Shown here piece after piece: positions 54,071 through 63,500 of a stretch of 64,000 bases of DNA. A program made the position numbers and the translations under genes. This stretch comes from Lachnospiraceae bacterium (GTDB taxonomy: Bacteria; Bacillota; Clostridia; Lachnospirales; Lachnospiraceae). Numbering within the stretch: position 1 is the first letter of the stretch; the number at the start of each line of letters is the position of its first letter. The notes below the pieces were generated by a model. It was not told where the DNA came from. It did not search any database and was given only the letters and a program-made list of their open reading frames with translations. The stretch spans positions 372,001 through 436,000 of the forward strand of contig CABJAB010000001.1 of NCBI GenBank assembly GCA_902363445.1, written 5' to 3'.

Positions 54071-55618
54071 TTATACTGAAAAACAGGCGGATATACAATA
54101 CTTACAGCCCCTGGAAATCTTTTCTGAAAATACGCTGTCATGCTCCACGAAGAGAAGAGAAAGATCGGAGTCTTCCAAAAGGTCCTCTATCTGCATTCTG
54201 GAAAAAACATCGATATAATTAAGCGGTTCATCCCAGATGTAAAGATGCGCCCGTTCCCCAAGACTTCTGGCAAGCAGCACCTTTTTCCTCTGTCCTTCGC
54301 TGTATTCCTCCATGGGCGTCTCAAATTGTTCCCGAGAAAAATCAAGCTTCCGCAGCAGCATTTTCATAAGATGCCCGTCGCATCCGCAGCTGTAAATATA
54401 ATCATCCAGACTTCCCGACAAAAAGGAGGTATCCTGAGGCACCCAGGAAACCTTAAGCCCCGGAGCCGTCTCAATGCTTCCCCGAACCACCTGCAGGCCG
54501 TTTCCCGCCAAATGGGATTCCGCATTCTCCCTGGCGACCGCTTGAGACAAAACAGCCTTCAGTACCGTGGATTTCCCGCATCCGTTTCCGCCTGCCAGTA
54601 CCATCCGTTCCCCTCTCCTCAGGGTAAACTCTAAATCCCGGCATACTTCCTTCTCTCCGTACGCCAATGAAACCCCTCGGAATTTCACCAGCTCTTCCTT
54701 ATAGTGGCGGAGTGGGAACAGCTTCAGCTTTTGGACGTTCTCCACATTTTTAAGAAGTCCGGACTTTTCCTTCGCGGCCTCCTCCATCCGGCGTTCCGTC
54801 GTCTTGGCGCGCTTCATCATTTTCGCAGCTTTATGCCCGATCGCCCCGCGGTCAGGCCTCAGCCCCCCTACCCGTGTCCCGAATTTAGTCTTTTCCACTT
54901 CTCCTGACCACGTCTCCACCTGCTTCGCCGCCTCAGTCAGTCTTCCAATCTCCTTTTTCAGCTTTTCATTTTCCTGCGCCTCCCATTGATCCCTCCTCGT
55001 CTTGTCTTCCCACCAAGATGAAAAATTCCCCTGTACTACGTCTATCCCCTGCCTGTTAATGGACATGACGTGATCGATACAGCCATCCAAAAAGGTCCTG
55101 TCATGTGACACCAGGATAAACCCCTTTTTTCGGTTCAGATAGCGGCTCACGATCTCCCGTCCTTCCAGATCGAGATGATTGGTGGGCTCATCGATGAGCA
55201 AGAAGTGATTCTCCTGAATAAACAGCAGCGCCAACAGCACTTTTGTCCTTTCTCCCTGGCTGAGCGTGGAAAAGGGCCGGTACAGAATCTCCGGATCTGT
55301 CTCCAAATATTGAAGTTCGCGGTTCAGACGCCACGGCTCATAACCCGGCAGAACTTCTTCTGCCACCTCAAAGGTCATATTGTCCAGATCCATATTGAGC
55401 AAAAAGGGAAAATAAGTGAATTCCCCTGGTGAAACGATCCGGCCCTGATATTCTTCTTTTCCCAAAAGCAGGCGCAGGAGTGTCGTCTTCCCCCTGCCGT
55501 TCCTTCCGATAAGCCCCAATTTCCAGTCTGTGTCTATGGTAAACGACATATCCCGGAAAATTTCCCGGTGGCTTCCTCCATAATAAAATGTTACATGTTC
55601 CGCGCAAATTTGTGTCAT
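54071..55618 (-). CDS. ABC-F ribosomal protection protein, Lsa-type
   Basis: 515 residues with two ATPase domains: Walker A GRNGRGKTTL and GGNGCGKST, signatures LSQGERTK and SEGQRKK. A long interdomain linker (about 245-320) reads KLKKEIGRLTEAAKQV then RVGGLRPDRGAIGHKAAKMMKR, the layout of Lsa/Vga-type proteins that dislodge lincosamide, streptogramin A or pleuromutilin antibiotics from the ribosome. No membrane domains. ATG at 55618 follows GGAGG by 8 bases. The gene sits behind an attenuator-like hairpin. Confidence 0.88.
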   Translation of the reverse strand: MTQICAEHVTFYYGGSHREIFRDMSFTIDTDWKLGLIGRNGRGKTTLLRLLLGKEEYQGRIVSPGEFTYFPFLLNMDLDNMTFEVAEEVLPGYEPWRLNRELQYLETDPEILYRPFSTLSQGERTKVLLALLFIQENHFLLIDEPTNHLDLEGREIVSRYLNRKKGFILVSHDRTFLDGCIDHVMSINRQGIDVVQGNFSSWWEDKTRRDQWEAQENEKLKKEIGRLTEAAKQVETWSGEVEKTKFGTRVGGLRPDRGAIGHKAAKMMKRAKTTERRMEEAAKEKSGLLKNVENVQKLKLFPLRHYKEELVKFRGVSLAYGEKEVCRDLEFTLRRGERMVLAGGNGCGKSTVLKAVLSQAVARENAESHLAGNGLQVVRGSIETAPGLKVSWVPQDTSFLSGSLDDYIYSCGCDGHLMKMLLRKLDFSREQFETPMEEYSEGQRKKVLLARSLGERAHLYIWDEPLNYIDVFSRMQIEDLLEDSDLSLLFVEHDSVFSEKISRGCKYCISACFSV

Positions 55619-55676
55619 ACAGTTTTCCTCCAATCCTTCTAAATCACTTTTCATTGGAGGGTGCGCTGCCATCCTG

Positions 55677-55757
55677 TCACGGCAAAGATTTCCGCCTGAA
55701 CGGAGCACAAAAACAGGATGCAGGAATTCCTGCATCCTTTTGTCCATACCATATCAT
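55677..55757 (-). CDS. candidate leader peptide of the ABC-F gene
   Basis: A 26-codon frame starting MIWYGQKDAGIPAS, with GGGAG 4-5 bases before its ATG. It spans the attenuator hairpin and ends about 60 bases before the ABC-F start. Antibiotic-stalled leader translation is a known way to control such genes. Another overlapping frame is possible, so the exact leader is uncertain. Confidence 0.4.
   Translation of the reverse strand: MIWYGQKDAGIPASCFCAPFRRKSLP
55715..55738 (-). terminator. attenuator-type hairpin upstream of the ABC-F gene
   Basis: A 24-base perfect palindrome centred on GAATTC; arms AGGATGCAGGAA / TTCCTGCATCCT. On the minus strand it is followed by GTTTTTG. It lies about 100 bases upstream of the ABC-F start and could stop transcription unless a ribosome or antibiotic changes the fold. 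Confidence 0.55.
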
Positions 55758-56108
55758 CCGTCTCCCTGTCAACGCCGCCTATGCTGACAGACATTTCCAG
55801 AGCTCCGCTCTATTTGGTTCACGATAAAAGGAAAAAGCATTACATTCCTGCGGGTATGACAAATAAACATATTCAAAATGTCACGCACCATCCGACCGAT
55901 TATCTGCAGGAATTAATCTTCATCCTTTCATCTCCTCTCTTCTCGTCTCTGCTCCTCCATATGAGGAAGCTTAATCCATGGTATCACAATAGCCATTTGC
56001 CTGTCAAGCCTCCGCTGTGTTGTTCACACGGCATTTTTTTATTTGCTTAGCAGCTTTTATAAAGAAGTCCGGTCGCTCCCTGCCTTCCGGCACAGTATTC
56101 GAAGAAGT
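55758..56108. other. non-coding gap with left 22-bp repeat
   Basis: Holds upstream regulatory sequence of the ABC-F gene (no clear -35 seen), the left copy of the 22-bp direct repeat, and a weak plus-strand hairpin (GCTGTG/CACACGGC) followed by seven T at about 56012-56039. No convincing gene. Confidence 0.6.
55993..56014 (+). repeat. 22-bp direct repeat, left copy
   Basis: Identical to 56354-56375; begins CCATTTGCC and ends CCTCCG. The two copies bracket a 339-base AT-rich segment with a small membrane-protein gene. Confidence 0.9.
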
Positions 56109-56285
56109 CTAAAAAAAGTATATGAGATAGATAATTATAATTTCCGTATATATACTGAGATAGACCAAGGGATAACGAACTCCTTTTTCGTGGTTACAGA
56201 TTTTCTCCATACCCCAAAATATCATCGGCCAGACCAATAACCCTCCCAATATAACAATGATAATTAAAATATCTCTTAGGTTCAT
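56109..56285 (-). CDS. 58-residue two-helix membrane protein
   Basis: ATG at 56285 follows AGGGGAG by 7 bases. The protein has a first hydrophobic helix (ILIIIVILGGLLVWPMIFWG), a short loop with Cys and His (KICNHEKG), and a second hydrophobic segment rich in Ile/Tyr ending in FF. AT-rich, unlike flanking genes. It lies wholly between two 22-bp direct repeats, so it may be a mobile or acquired cassette. No family recognised. Confidence 0.55.
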   Translation of the reverse strand: MNLRDILIIIVILGGLLVWPMIFWGMEKICNHEKGVRYPLVYLSIYTEIIIIYLIYFF

Positions 56286-56353
56286 AGTTTTTCTCCCCTT
56301 TCCCTTATCTTATATCATTTTCATTGTGACATATCTCAATATATTGTTCAAGT

Positions 56354-56375
56354 CCATTTGCCTGTCAAGCCTCCG
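56354..56375 (+). repeat. 22-bp direct repeat, right copy
   Basis: Identical to the copy at 55993-56014, 361 bases apart. It lies just upstream of the Crp-family regulator promoter. Confidence 0.9.
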
Positions 56376-56405
56376 TCTCTCTTTACGAACCCCCTTCTCT
56401 TCTGA

Positions 56406-56438
56406 TATAATGGATTTATTTGTACCATTCGTACCAAA
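56406..56438 (+). promoter_or_regulatory. promoter and palindrome of the Crp-family gene
   Basis: TATAAT (56406-56411) with a weak -35 (TTTACG, 18-base spacer). Just downstream, GTAC-CATTC-GTAC flanked by TTT and AAA (56419-56438) is a possible autoregulatory site at the transcription start. Confidence 0.5.
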
Positions 56439-56448
56439 GGAGGCCCCT

Positions 56449-57138
56449 ATGATTCCCATGAAAGATGCATTGAAGCGCATTCCTGTCTTTCAGGATATAT
56501 CGCCGTCCACTTACGCAGATCTGGCCGGATGCGGCGTCATGAGACAATACCGCCGGGGCACGCAGCTCTTTCTGGATAAGGAGCCGGTATCTACTGTCTT
56601 TTTCCTGGCCGACGGAAAAGCTTCCCTCTATAAATTGAATCATTTGTATGAAAAAAAGGTTATCTTCCTCTGCGGTCCGGGACAGCCTCTGAATGAGGTC
56701 ATCCTTCAGGATCCTACCGCCTCCATCAACTGTGAGATTCTGGAGGATTCTCTGGTGCTCTGCTTTCCCCGCAGGACATTTCTCGGCTTAATGGAACGGG
56801 ACGCTCAGCTGTCCATGGCCGTCATGTCTTCCATGGCCCTTAAAATCCGCCGCCTTTACCACCAGCTTAAAAACACGGTGGGAAGTGTGCGCGGAGACAA
56901 ACGACTGGCCGCCAAGCTCTGGAAGCTGTCTCTGGACTATGGCGTCCCTTTGGACGACGGCACTCTCATTGACTTTGACTTAAGTATCACATACCTGGCA
57001 GAGCTCCTCGGCTCCAAGCGGGAAACCGTCTCCCGTCTGGTGAAGCAGCTCAGTGAAGCCGGACTGGTGGAATACCGGAAAAATCATTTTTTCATACCCG
57101 ACCGTGAAAAACTAATGGAATATTTTAAGGAACCGTGA
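56449..57138 (+). CDS. Crp/Fnr-family transcriptional regulator
   Basis: 229 residues. N-terminal cyclic-nucleotide-binding-like beta roll (about 15-130), dimer helix, and C-terminal HTH_Crp with SITYLAELLGSKRETVSRLVKQL. No N-terminal cysteine cluster like that of Fnr, so oxygen sensing by FeS is unlikely; the ligand is unknown. AAAGGAGG precedes the ATG at 56449. The gene directly precedes asrABC and probably controls it, being separated only by a terminator hairpin. Confidence 0.9.
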   Translation: MIPMKDALKRIPVFQDISPSTYADLAGCGVMRQYRRGTQLFLDKEPVSTVFFLADGKASLYKLNHLYEKKVIFLCGPGQPLNEVILQDPTASINCEILEDSLVLCFPRRTFLGLMERDAQLSMAVMSSMALKIRRLYHQLKNTVGSVRGDKRLAAKLWKLSLDYGVPLDDGTLIDFDLSITYLAELLGSKRETVSRLVKQLSEAGLVEYRKNHFFIPDREKLMEYFKEP

Positions 57139-57161
57139 GAAAACTCACGGTTTTATTTTTT
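57131..57161 (+). terminator. terminator between the Crp-family gene and asrA
   Basis: AACCGTGAG (57131-57139) / CTCACGGTT (57144-57152) with an AAAA loop, then T-rich sequence. The regulator stop codon lies in the stem. Confidence 0.85.
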
Positions 57162-57219
57162 ACCCAATGCTACATTACTTGTCAGAACAAAAGATCATCG
57201 AAAAGAAAGAGGTGGATAT

Positions 57220-58242
57220 ATGGGTTATTGTCTGTCAACAGAGGCGTTATCCGGGGTTTTTCAGCATCTGTCCCTCGAATACGACCTCTACGCCCCCCGT
57301 CTTTATCCCAAAGGCGGTGCATTTTCCGACACGGATCTGGTACGTTATGGAAAGATTTCTTCTCCTGAGGAAATTGTGCTCCATGAAAAATCCCGGTTTT
57401 CCTGGAAGGAGATCCTCCTTCCCATCAGCCAGACTCTATTTTATTTTACGGAGGGCTCCGTCCTGGAGCCGGAGCAGAAACAAAAGGGAGCTGTCATTTT
57501 CCTGCGAAGCTGTGATCTCCACGCGTTAAAACGTCTGGATCATATTTATCTACAGAACGGTCCTGAGGATCCTTATTACCGGGAACGCCGGGATAAGCTC
57601 CGCTTTGTCCTGATTGGCTGCAAAGAACCGTTTTCCAGCTGCTTCTGTGTGGATATGGGGACGAACAAAGCCGACAGCTATGATTTTTCTCTGGATCAGG
57701 AAGGCGATGCCTGGCAGATTGACTGTCCAAACGCCGAATGGCAGGAGCTGTTCCGCCGCCATGCCGCCCGCGAGCGAGCGGTTTCTCCGTCCTATGTCAC
57801 GGAAACCAAGACCAGAGTCCACATTCCCGATCATCTGACCGCGGACGTCATCAAGAGCAAGCTCTGGAAAGAATATGACAGCCGCTGCATCGGATGCGGC
57901 AGATGCAATTTTGTCTGTCCTACCTGCACCTGCTTCACTATGCAGGATTTATTTTATACCGACAATGGAAATGCCGGAGAGAGGCGCCGTGTATGGGCTT
58001 CCTGTATGGTTGACGGTTTTTCCGACGTGGCCGGAGGCGGAAGCTATCGGAAGACCAGCGGCGAACGGATGCGGTATAAAGTGCTCCACAAAGCGCTGGA
58101 TTTCAAGAAAAAGAGCGGCTTCCAGATGTGTGTAGGCTGCGGCAGGTGCGACGACGCCTGCCCGGAATACATATCCTTCTCCCACTGTCTGAACCGTCTG
58201 CCCGAAGCGATGAAGGAGGTAACTTCCGATGAAACAGAATGA
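57220..58242 (+). CDS. asrA: anaerobic sulfite reductase subunit A
   Basis: 340 residues. Electron-transfer subunit of the AsrABC complex, which reduces sulfite to sulfide in anaerobes. Two [4Fe-4S] ferredoxin motifs are visible near the C-terminus: CIGCGRCNFVCPTC and CVGCGRCDDACPEY. The N-terminal part (FLRSCDLHALKRLDHIY, then IGCKEPFSSCFCVDMG) matches the AsrA/HydB-type domain. GAGGTGG precedes the ATG. It overlaps asrB by 14 bases, so the genes are translationally coupled. Confidence 0.95.
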   Translation: MGYCLSTEALSGVFQHLSLEYDLYAPRLYPKGGAFSDTDLVRYGKISSPEEIVLHEKSRFSWKEILLPISQTLFYFTEGSVLEPEQKQKGAVIFLRSCDLHALKRLDHIYLQNGPEDPYYRERRDKLRFVLIGCKEPFSSCFCVDMGTNKADSYDFSLDQEGDAWQIDCPNAEWQELFRRHAARERAVSPSYVTETKTRVHIPDHLTADVIKSKLWKEYDSRCIGCGRCNFVCPTCTCFTMQDLFYTDNGNAGERRRVWASCMVDGFSDVAGGGSYRKTSGERMRYKVLHKALDFKKKSGFQMCVGCGRCDDACPEYISFSHCLNRLPEAMKEVTSDETE

Positions 58243-59020
58243 ATACGTCCCTTTCCTCTCTGAAATAGTTGAAGTCATCCGTCACACGGAAATCGAGTAT
58301 ACGTTCCGGATGAAATATCTGGGCGACGTGAAGCCGGGACAGTTCTTTGAGGTTTCCATCCCCAAGTACGGCGAAGCTCCCATTTCCGTCAGCGGCATCG
58401 GCGACGGCACCATAGATCTGACGATCCGCCGTGTGGGAAAAGTGACCAATGAGATCTTTGAGCGCTATAAAGGCGGCCGGATGCTTCTCCGCGGTCCTTA
58501 CGGAAACGGCTTCTGCCTGGATGATTATAAAGGCAAAGAACTGGTCATCGTCGCCGGCGGAACAGGAGTGTCCCCGGTGCGCGGCGTCATGGAGCATTTT
58601 GCCAGTCATATGACGGAAATACGAGGCCTGACTATGATCGCCGGCTTTAAATCCCCTTCCGATATCTTATTCCGGGATGATTTTTCGCGGTGGAGCCAAT
58701 GTGCCCAGGTAATCCTCACCGTGGACAGCGGCGGCGGCACAGAATACCGGGAGGGGCTGGTCACCGCGTATATTCCCGGACTGTCCTTCGCTGACCTGGC
58801 AAATGCGGCCGCCATAGTGGTCGGCCCTCCGGCCATGATGCGCTTCTCCATACAGGCGCTGAAGAACCGAGGCCTGGAAGACAGCCAGATCTGGATCTCC
58901 CAGGAACGGAAGATGTGCTGCGGTATCGGCAAATGCGGCCACTGCCGAATCAATGATACTTATGTCTGTCTGGACGGTCCGGTCTTCCCTTATACCAAAG
59001 GGCGCGCACTGATTGATTAG
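58229..59020 (+). CDS. asrB: anaerobic sulfite reductase subunit B
   Basis: 263-residue flavin-binding reductase of the ferredoxin-NADP reductase fold. FAD-binding region (about 30-95), NAD(P)-binding region with VAGGTGVSPVRG and VGPPAMMRF, and a C-terminal 2Fe-2S-type cysteine cluster CCGIGKCGHCRI. It passes electrons from NADH to AsrA/AsrC. Its start overlaps asrA, and it ends 12 bases before asrC. Resembles dihydroorotate dehydrogenase electron-transfer subunit PyrK, but the operon settles the call. Confidence 0.95.
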   Translation: MKQNEYVPFLSEIVEVIRHTEIEYTFRMKYLGDVKPGQFFEVSIPKYGEAPISVSGIGDGTIDLTIRRVGKVTNEIFERYKGGRMLLRGPYGNGFCLDDYKGKELVIVAGGTGVSPVRGVMEHFASHMTEIRGLTMIAGFKSPSDILFRDDFSRWSQCAQVILTVDSGGGTEYREGLVTAYIPGLSFADLANAAAIVVGPPAMMRFSIQALKNRGLEDSQIWISQERKMCCGIGKCGHCRINDTYVCLDGPVFPYTKGRALID

Positions 59021-59032
59021 GAGGGTGAATTT

Positions 59033-60001
59033 ATGGATATCAATACAAAAGCACTGAAAAAAAACGCTTTCCGTGTCACTAAAGTGCGCGGGAAGACCGC
59101 TTCCCGTATCCGAGTGCCAGGCGGTCATCTGGACGCAAAATATCTCTCAATGATCCAGGAGATCGCGGAGACTTACGGCGACGGCACCGTACACCTTACC
59201 AACCGCCAGGGCTTTGAAGTCCCCGGCATCTCCTATGAGGATATGCCCAAGGTAAACGCCATGCTGCAGCCCATTATCGACGGCCTGGATATCAATCAGC
59301 CTGTCCCCGGAAACGGATATTCTTCCTCCGGGACCCGGAATATCACAGCCTGTATAGGAAACAAGGTCTGTCCCTTCGCCTGCTACGACACCACAGCTTT
59401 TGCGAAGCGGATAGAGAAAGCGGTATTTCCCAACGACCTTCATTTTAAGATTGCTCTGACCGGATGTCCCAATGACTGTGCCAAAGTGCGAATGCACGAT
59501 TTCGGCATTATGGGCATGACCATGCCCCATCTGGATCAGGAACGCTGTGTTTCCTGCGGCGCCTGTGTAAAGGCATGCCGGCGCAAATCTGTCGAAGCAT
59601 TGACTGCCGTCAATTACCGCCCCCAGAGAAATGCGGAAAAGTGTATCGGATGCGGAGAATGTGTTCTCAACTGTCCGGTTTCCGCCTGGAGCCGCGATCC
59701 GTCTAAATATTACCGGCTGACCTTGTTTGGACGCAGCGGCAAAAAAAATCCCCGCCTGGGCGAGGATTTCATCTTATGGGCCGATGAGGACAGCATTGTG
59801 AAGATTATCTTGAATACGTATCACTACGTGGAGCATTACATAGACCGTACCGCTCCCGGAGGCAAGGAGCATATTGGATACATCGTTGACAGGACCGGCT
59901 TTGAGGAATATAAACGCTGGGCGCTGAAAGACGTATCTCTGCCTCCCAAAGCTAAGATCTGCACTCCCGTTTACTGGAAAGGCATTTCTTACGACCGCTG
60001 A
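59033..60001 (+). CDS. asrC: anaerobic sulfite reductase subunit C (siroheme)
   Basis: 322 residues. Catalytic subunit with siroheme and coupled [4Fe-4S]. The siroheme/FeS cysteines appear in ACIGNKVCPFACYD and LTGCPNDCAKV, typical of nitrite/sulfite reductases, and two ferredoxin motifs follow (CVSCGACVKAC and CIGCGECVLNC). GAGGG precedes the ATG. Last gene of the operon; it ends 13 bases before the convergent MarR gene. Confidence 0.96.
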   Translation: MDINTKALKKNAFRVTKVRGKTASRIRVPGGHLDAKYLSMIQEIAETYGDGTVHLTNRQGFEVPGISYEDMPKVNAMLQPIIDGLDINQPVPGNGYSSSGTRNITACIGNKVCPFACYDTTAFAKRIEKAVFPNDLHFKIALTGCPNDCAKVRMHDFGIMGMTMPHLDQERCVSCGACVKACRRKSVEALTAVNYRPQRNAEKCIGCGECVLNCPVSAWSRDPSKYYRLTLFGRSGKKNPRLGEDFILWADEDSIVKIILNTYHYVEHYIDRTAPGGKEHIGYIVDRTGFEEYKRWALKDVSLPPKAKICTPVYWKGISYDR

Positions 60002-60014
60002 TTCATACGGCATG

Positions 60015-60449
60015 TCATAGAAAGGCCTGCCTGATGTTCTCCGATACCCGGGAAAGAATCCGCTCGAGCACTTCCTGGTCTTCCTCAGGAATACCTTTTC
60101 CAATGATCGACATGAACAGCTCCTGAGCTTCTTTAGCCTCCCGTATTATATTGTCCGCCGAAGCCTGTATAAAAAGGTGCAGGATCCGGCGGTCTTTTTT
60201 GTCTTCCATTGAAGTGAGATATCCTCTCTGCATCAGCAGATCCACCGCTTTAGACACATAGGATTTCGCTATACAGCGGACTTCCACGATGTCTCTGGCC
60301 GTGTCGTAATCCGGATGATTATAAAGAAACAGCAGGATATCCACTTCTATCTTGCTCATTCCAAATTTTGCGGAAACCTGGCTGATGACCTTCGTATACA
60401 GCTTGTCCAGCTGCTGGCCGTTTTTCAGGATATCACTGGATGAGAGCAT
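60015..60449 (-). CDS. MarR-family transcriptional regulator
   Basis: 144 residues with a winged helix (about 30-100): SKIEVDILLFLYNH, CIAKSYVSKAVDLLMQRGYL, and the wing DKKDRRILHLF. GGGGAGG precedes the ATG. A palindrome upstream suggests autoregulation. It is convergent with asrC; a regulatory link to sulfite reduction is possible but not shown. Confidence 0.9.
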   Translation of the reverse strand: MLSSSDILKNGQQLDKLYTKVISQVSAKFGMSKIEVDILLFLYNHPDYDTARDIVEVRCIAKSYVSKAVDLLMQRGYLTSMEDKKDRRILHLFIQASADNIIREAKEAQELFMSIIGKGIPEEDQEVLERILSRVSENIRQAFL

Positions 60450-60497
60450 ACTGATTTCCTCCCCGAGATTGTTCTCCGAATCCTTCCAAGAATAATA

Positions 60498-60511
60498 GTT
60501 CTTTAGAGAAC
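60498..60511. promoter_or_regulatory. MarR-type operator palindrome
   Basis: GTTCT-TTAG-AGAAC, a perfect 5-bp inverted repeat about 50 bases upstream of the MarR start, with a further GAGAAC-like half-site nearer the gene. Confidence 0.5.
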
Positions 60512-60549
60512 CATTTTAATCCGGGCGGCCTTATTTGTCAAGCCTGGAT

Positions 60550-63500
60550 TTACTGCAGCCCCGGCTCTTTATAGCATGTGATGTCACGGCATGAAACCAG
60601 GCAGGCCTCCTTTTCACCCCACCGTATCATGGAAGTATTCATGATGACCCACAGCTTCAACATGGGATTGTACATTTCCCTGCTGCAGTCCTTCCTGAAA
60701 TTCGTATGCCGGATCGGACAATCGCCGCAGGGTTCCATTCTTCCCATGAGAGACCGGTAGCACTTCTTTCCAACCTCGGCATTTGTCACAGTACCGCGTG
60801 TCTTTTCATTGACATACAAAAACTCATAAGTATCCATATCCACTACGTAAATCCACGCATTCTGGTTATCCAGCACCCTGTGAAGATTGTCCACAGCTCC
60901 CTTTTCCCGTCCATTCGCCCGCTCCTTCAAAAGAAAGATGGACAGGATCTGAGCCACAAAGGTCAGCGCCTCCACCTGCTCCTGAATCCACAGCCGTTTC
61001 TTGACACAGTCATCAAAGCCCACGAATCCTCGGAATCTGCCGCCATCCATAATCGCGCACTGAAGCGTGGATCTGATTCCCTGCCGTTCCAGAATCTCCC
61101 GATGTGCATCCGGCAGGACCGCCACGTCCGGGCAGTAAAAGATATTCTGATCTTTGAAATTTTCCTTGTAGGAATTTCCCACCTGAGCGTAAACGATATC
61201 CTGCAGCCCGTCTTTTTCTGCTTCGATCCCCGTATTACACCATTCATATGTATTGCTGCAGGTGTTCCCATCCTCGCTGTCCTCAAAAATATAAGCCCTG
61301 CTCACCTGAAAATATTTTCCTGTAAATGCGAGAATCGATTCAATTGCCTCCTCAAAATCGTGGATGGCATAAAGCTTACCGAATATTTCCCGGATCACAC
61401 CGGACAGATCATATGGAAGGCCCGTCTCTGAATCGATTCTCGTCTTCGCCGCCAGCATCTTCTCCGGACCATGCCCCATAGCGTCCGGATTATAGAGCAG
61501 GCACCGATTCTTTCCCTGTCCCTTCGCCATATATAAAGCCTTGTCCGCATTTAAGAACAGCATATCATAATCATCTCCGTTGTCCGGACACACAGAAACC
61601 CCGATACTGCAGGAAAAACAGTCTTCTCCCAGATTCTCCAGAAATATCTCCTTAAACAGCCGGAGGATTTTTTCTGCTTTTTCCATGACAGCCACAAGAC
61701 TCGCACATCTGGGCATAAACACGAGGAATTCGTCTCCGCCTATGCGCGAAACGATATCTCCTCCGCGGAAAAGGCTGTCTAAGATCCCGGCAAACTCCTT
61801 CAGCACCGCGTCCCCGAACATATGGCCAAAACGATCATTCATCCCTTTAAAATTGTCCAGGTCAATGATGAGCATAGCGGCCTTTCCCCGGTATCCTCCC
61901 TTCGCCAGACAATCCTTGATCTTCTTCCTGGACACAGCCTTGTTCAGAAGATTCGTGAGGGAATCCCGCCCCGCCTTGTCGATAAGCGCTTCTGTTTTCT
62001 TCTTCTCATCGTCAATATCAATAATGACGCCCACAGATTTTACTGCTTTCCCGCGTCCATTAAACTGGGCGGTCGCCCGGATCCGAAACCAAGAATAACT
62101 TCCGTCGGCCTTCGCGATCCTCACTTCCGCTTCCTTGTAGGGCAGCCCGTCTGCTATCTCATGCATCAGGTTCAGAAATTCCGGCCGATCGGCCGGATGC
62201 AGATGAGACGCAGTCGGAATCCGACTGCCAACGCTCTCCCGTATCGGAGCATAACCGAATTTCTTCTCCCAATTGGAAGAATAGACGATACTGTCACCGT
62301 CAATGTCCCATTCAAAGATGATATCGTTGCTCTGGTCCATGATGATCTCATGGCGTTCCAGGCTCATCCGGAGCTCCTCCTGCGCCATCCGCGTCTTCGT
62401 GATATCTATCAGAAGGCAGTACAGATATTCCCTGCCGTCCTGCTCCGTGACGACGCGGCATTTATCCAAGACCCATATGATCTGTCCGTTTTTCGATTCC
62501 AAACGGTATTCCACCTCTATGGTATTTCCCGCGTTCCGCTGCTCTCTCATCTGCCGCTTCACACGGTCCCGATCCGCGGGGCAGATCATTTCAATAAAAT
62601 GATTATGAAACCTCTCCCTGATCTCATCCCTGGTATAATCCATCAGCTTCAAAAAACTTTCGTTTACATATTCAATGGTGCACCATTTATCGTTGACACA
62701 TTTCTGCATTCCGGCAAACAGATCCCGCATGGCCTCTGCTCCTTCTCCGAAATGCTGGGGGAGGCGCCGTTCCTCCTGAATCAATTCTTCCGGATGCCAG
62801 ATGATTATGACCTTTCTCTGGTGCGGGTTTTCCACGTCGATCCGCAGCAGTGTGGCCGTATTCCACCGGTACTCTTCTTTCATCTGGTCATATACACGGA
62901 ACTTCCAGCTTTGCTTGATCACCCCTCCGTTAAAGAACTCATACAGGTATTCTCCAAAGGAATAAAGCACCTTCTCCCGGTCGGAAGGGTGGACCATTTC
63001 TTTTGTGAAATTGTAGAGCGCCTTCTCAAACAGCCCGCCGGAGCGCAGAAGCTGGAAATTATTATCCGACAGATATATGACATGATAAACGCCCGTGCTG
63101 ATATCCAGCTCGATCACCGTGGATTCAAGATAGCGGAGCAGAGAAAAATACTTCATCTGCCCTTGCTCCAGCGTACCTGTGCCCGCTTCTCTGGCATTCC
63201 GCTTCATCCCGCCCCCGATCAGCAGATCAGATTTGGGAGAACGTCCATCCGCATAATCCCGGGCAAGCTCCGCAAAGGAATCCCTCACATTTTTAAAGCA
63301 CTCCAAAAGCTTAGGAGAGAAGGTGCCGCACTCTCCGTTCAGAATCATATTGTATGCCTTCTCCTGTGAATAAGCCTCTTTATAGACCCGCTCTGTCGTC
63401 AGCGCGTCATAGGCGTCCGCCAGCCCCACCACCTGAGCGCAGATAGGGATCCGGTCTCCTCTCAGCCCGTCCGGATATCCGTTTCCGTCCCATCTCTCAT

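Noticed and set aside
60530..60545. Third copy of the 22-bp repeat
   Set aside because: Only about 10 bases (TTGTCAAGCCT) resemble it; too short to count as a copy.
61822..63369. 515-codon plus-strand frame
   Set aside because: Antisense to the c-di-GMP protein, whose motifs are unmistakable; the frame has no recognisable domain.
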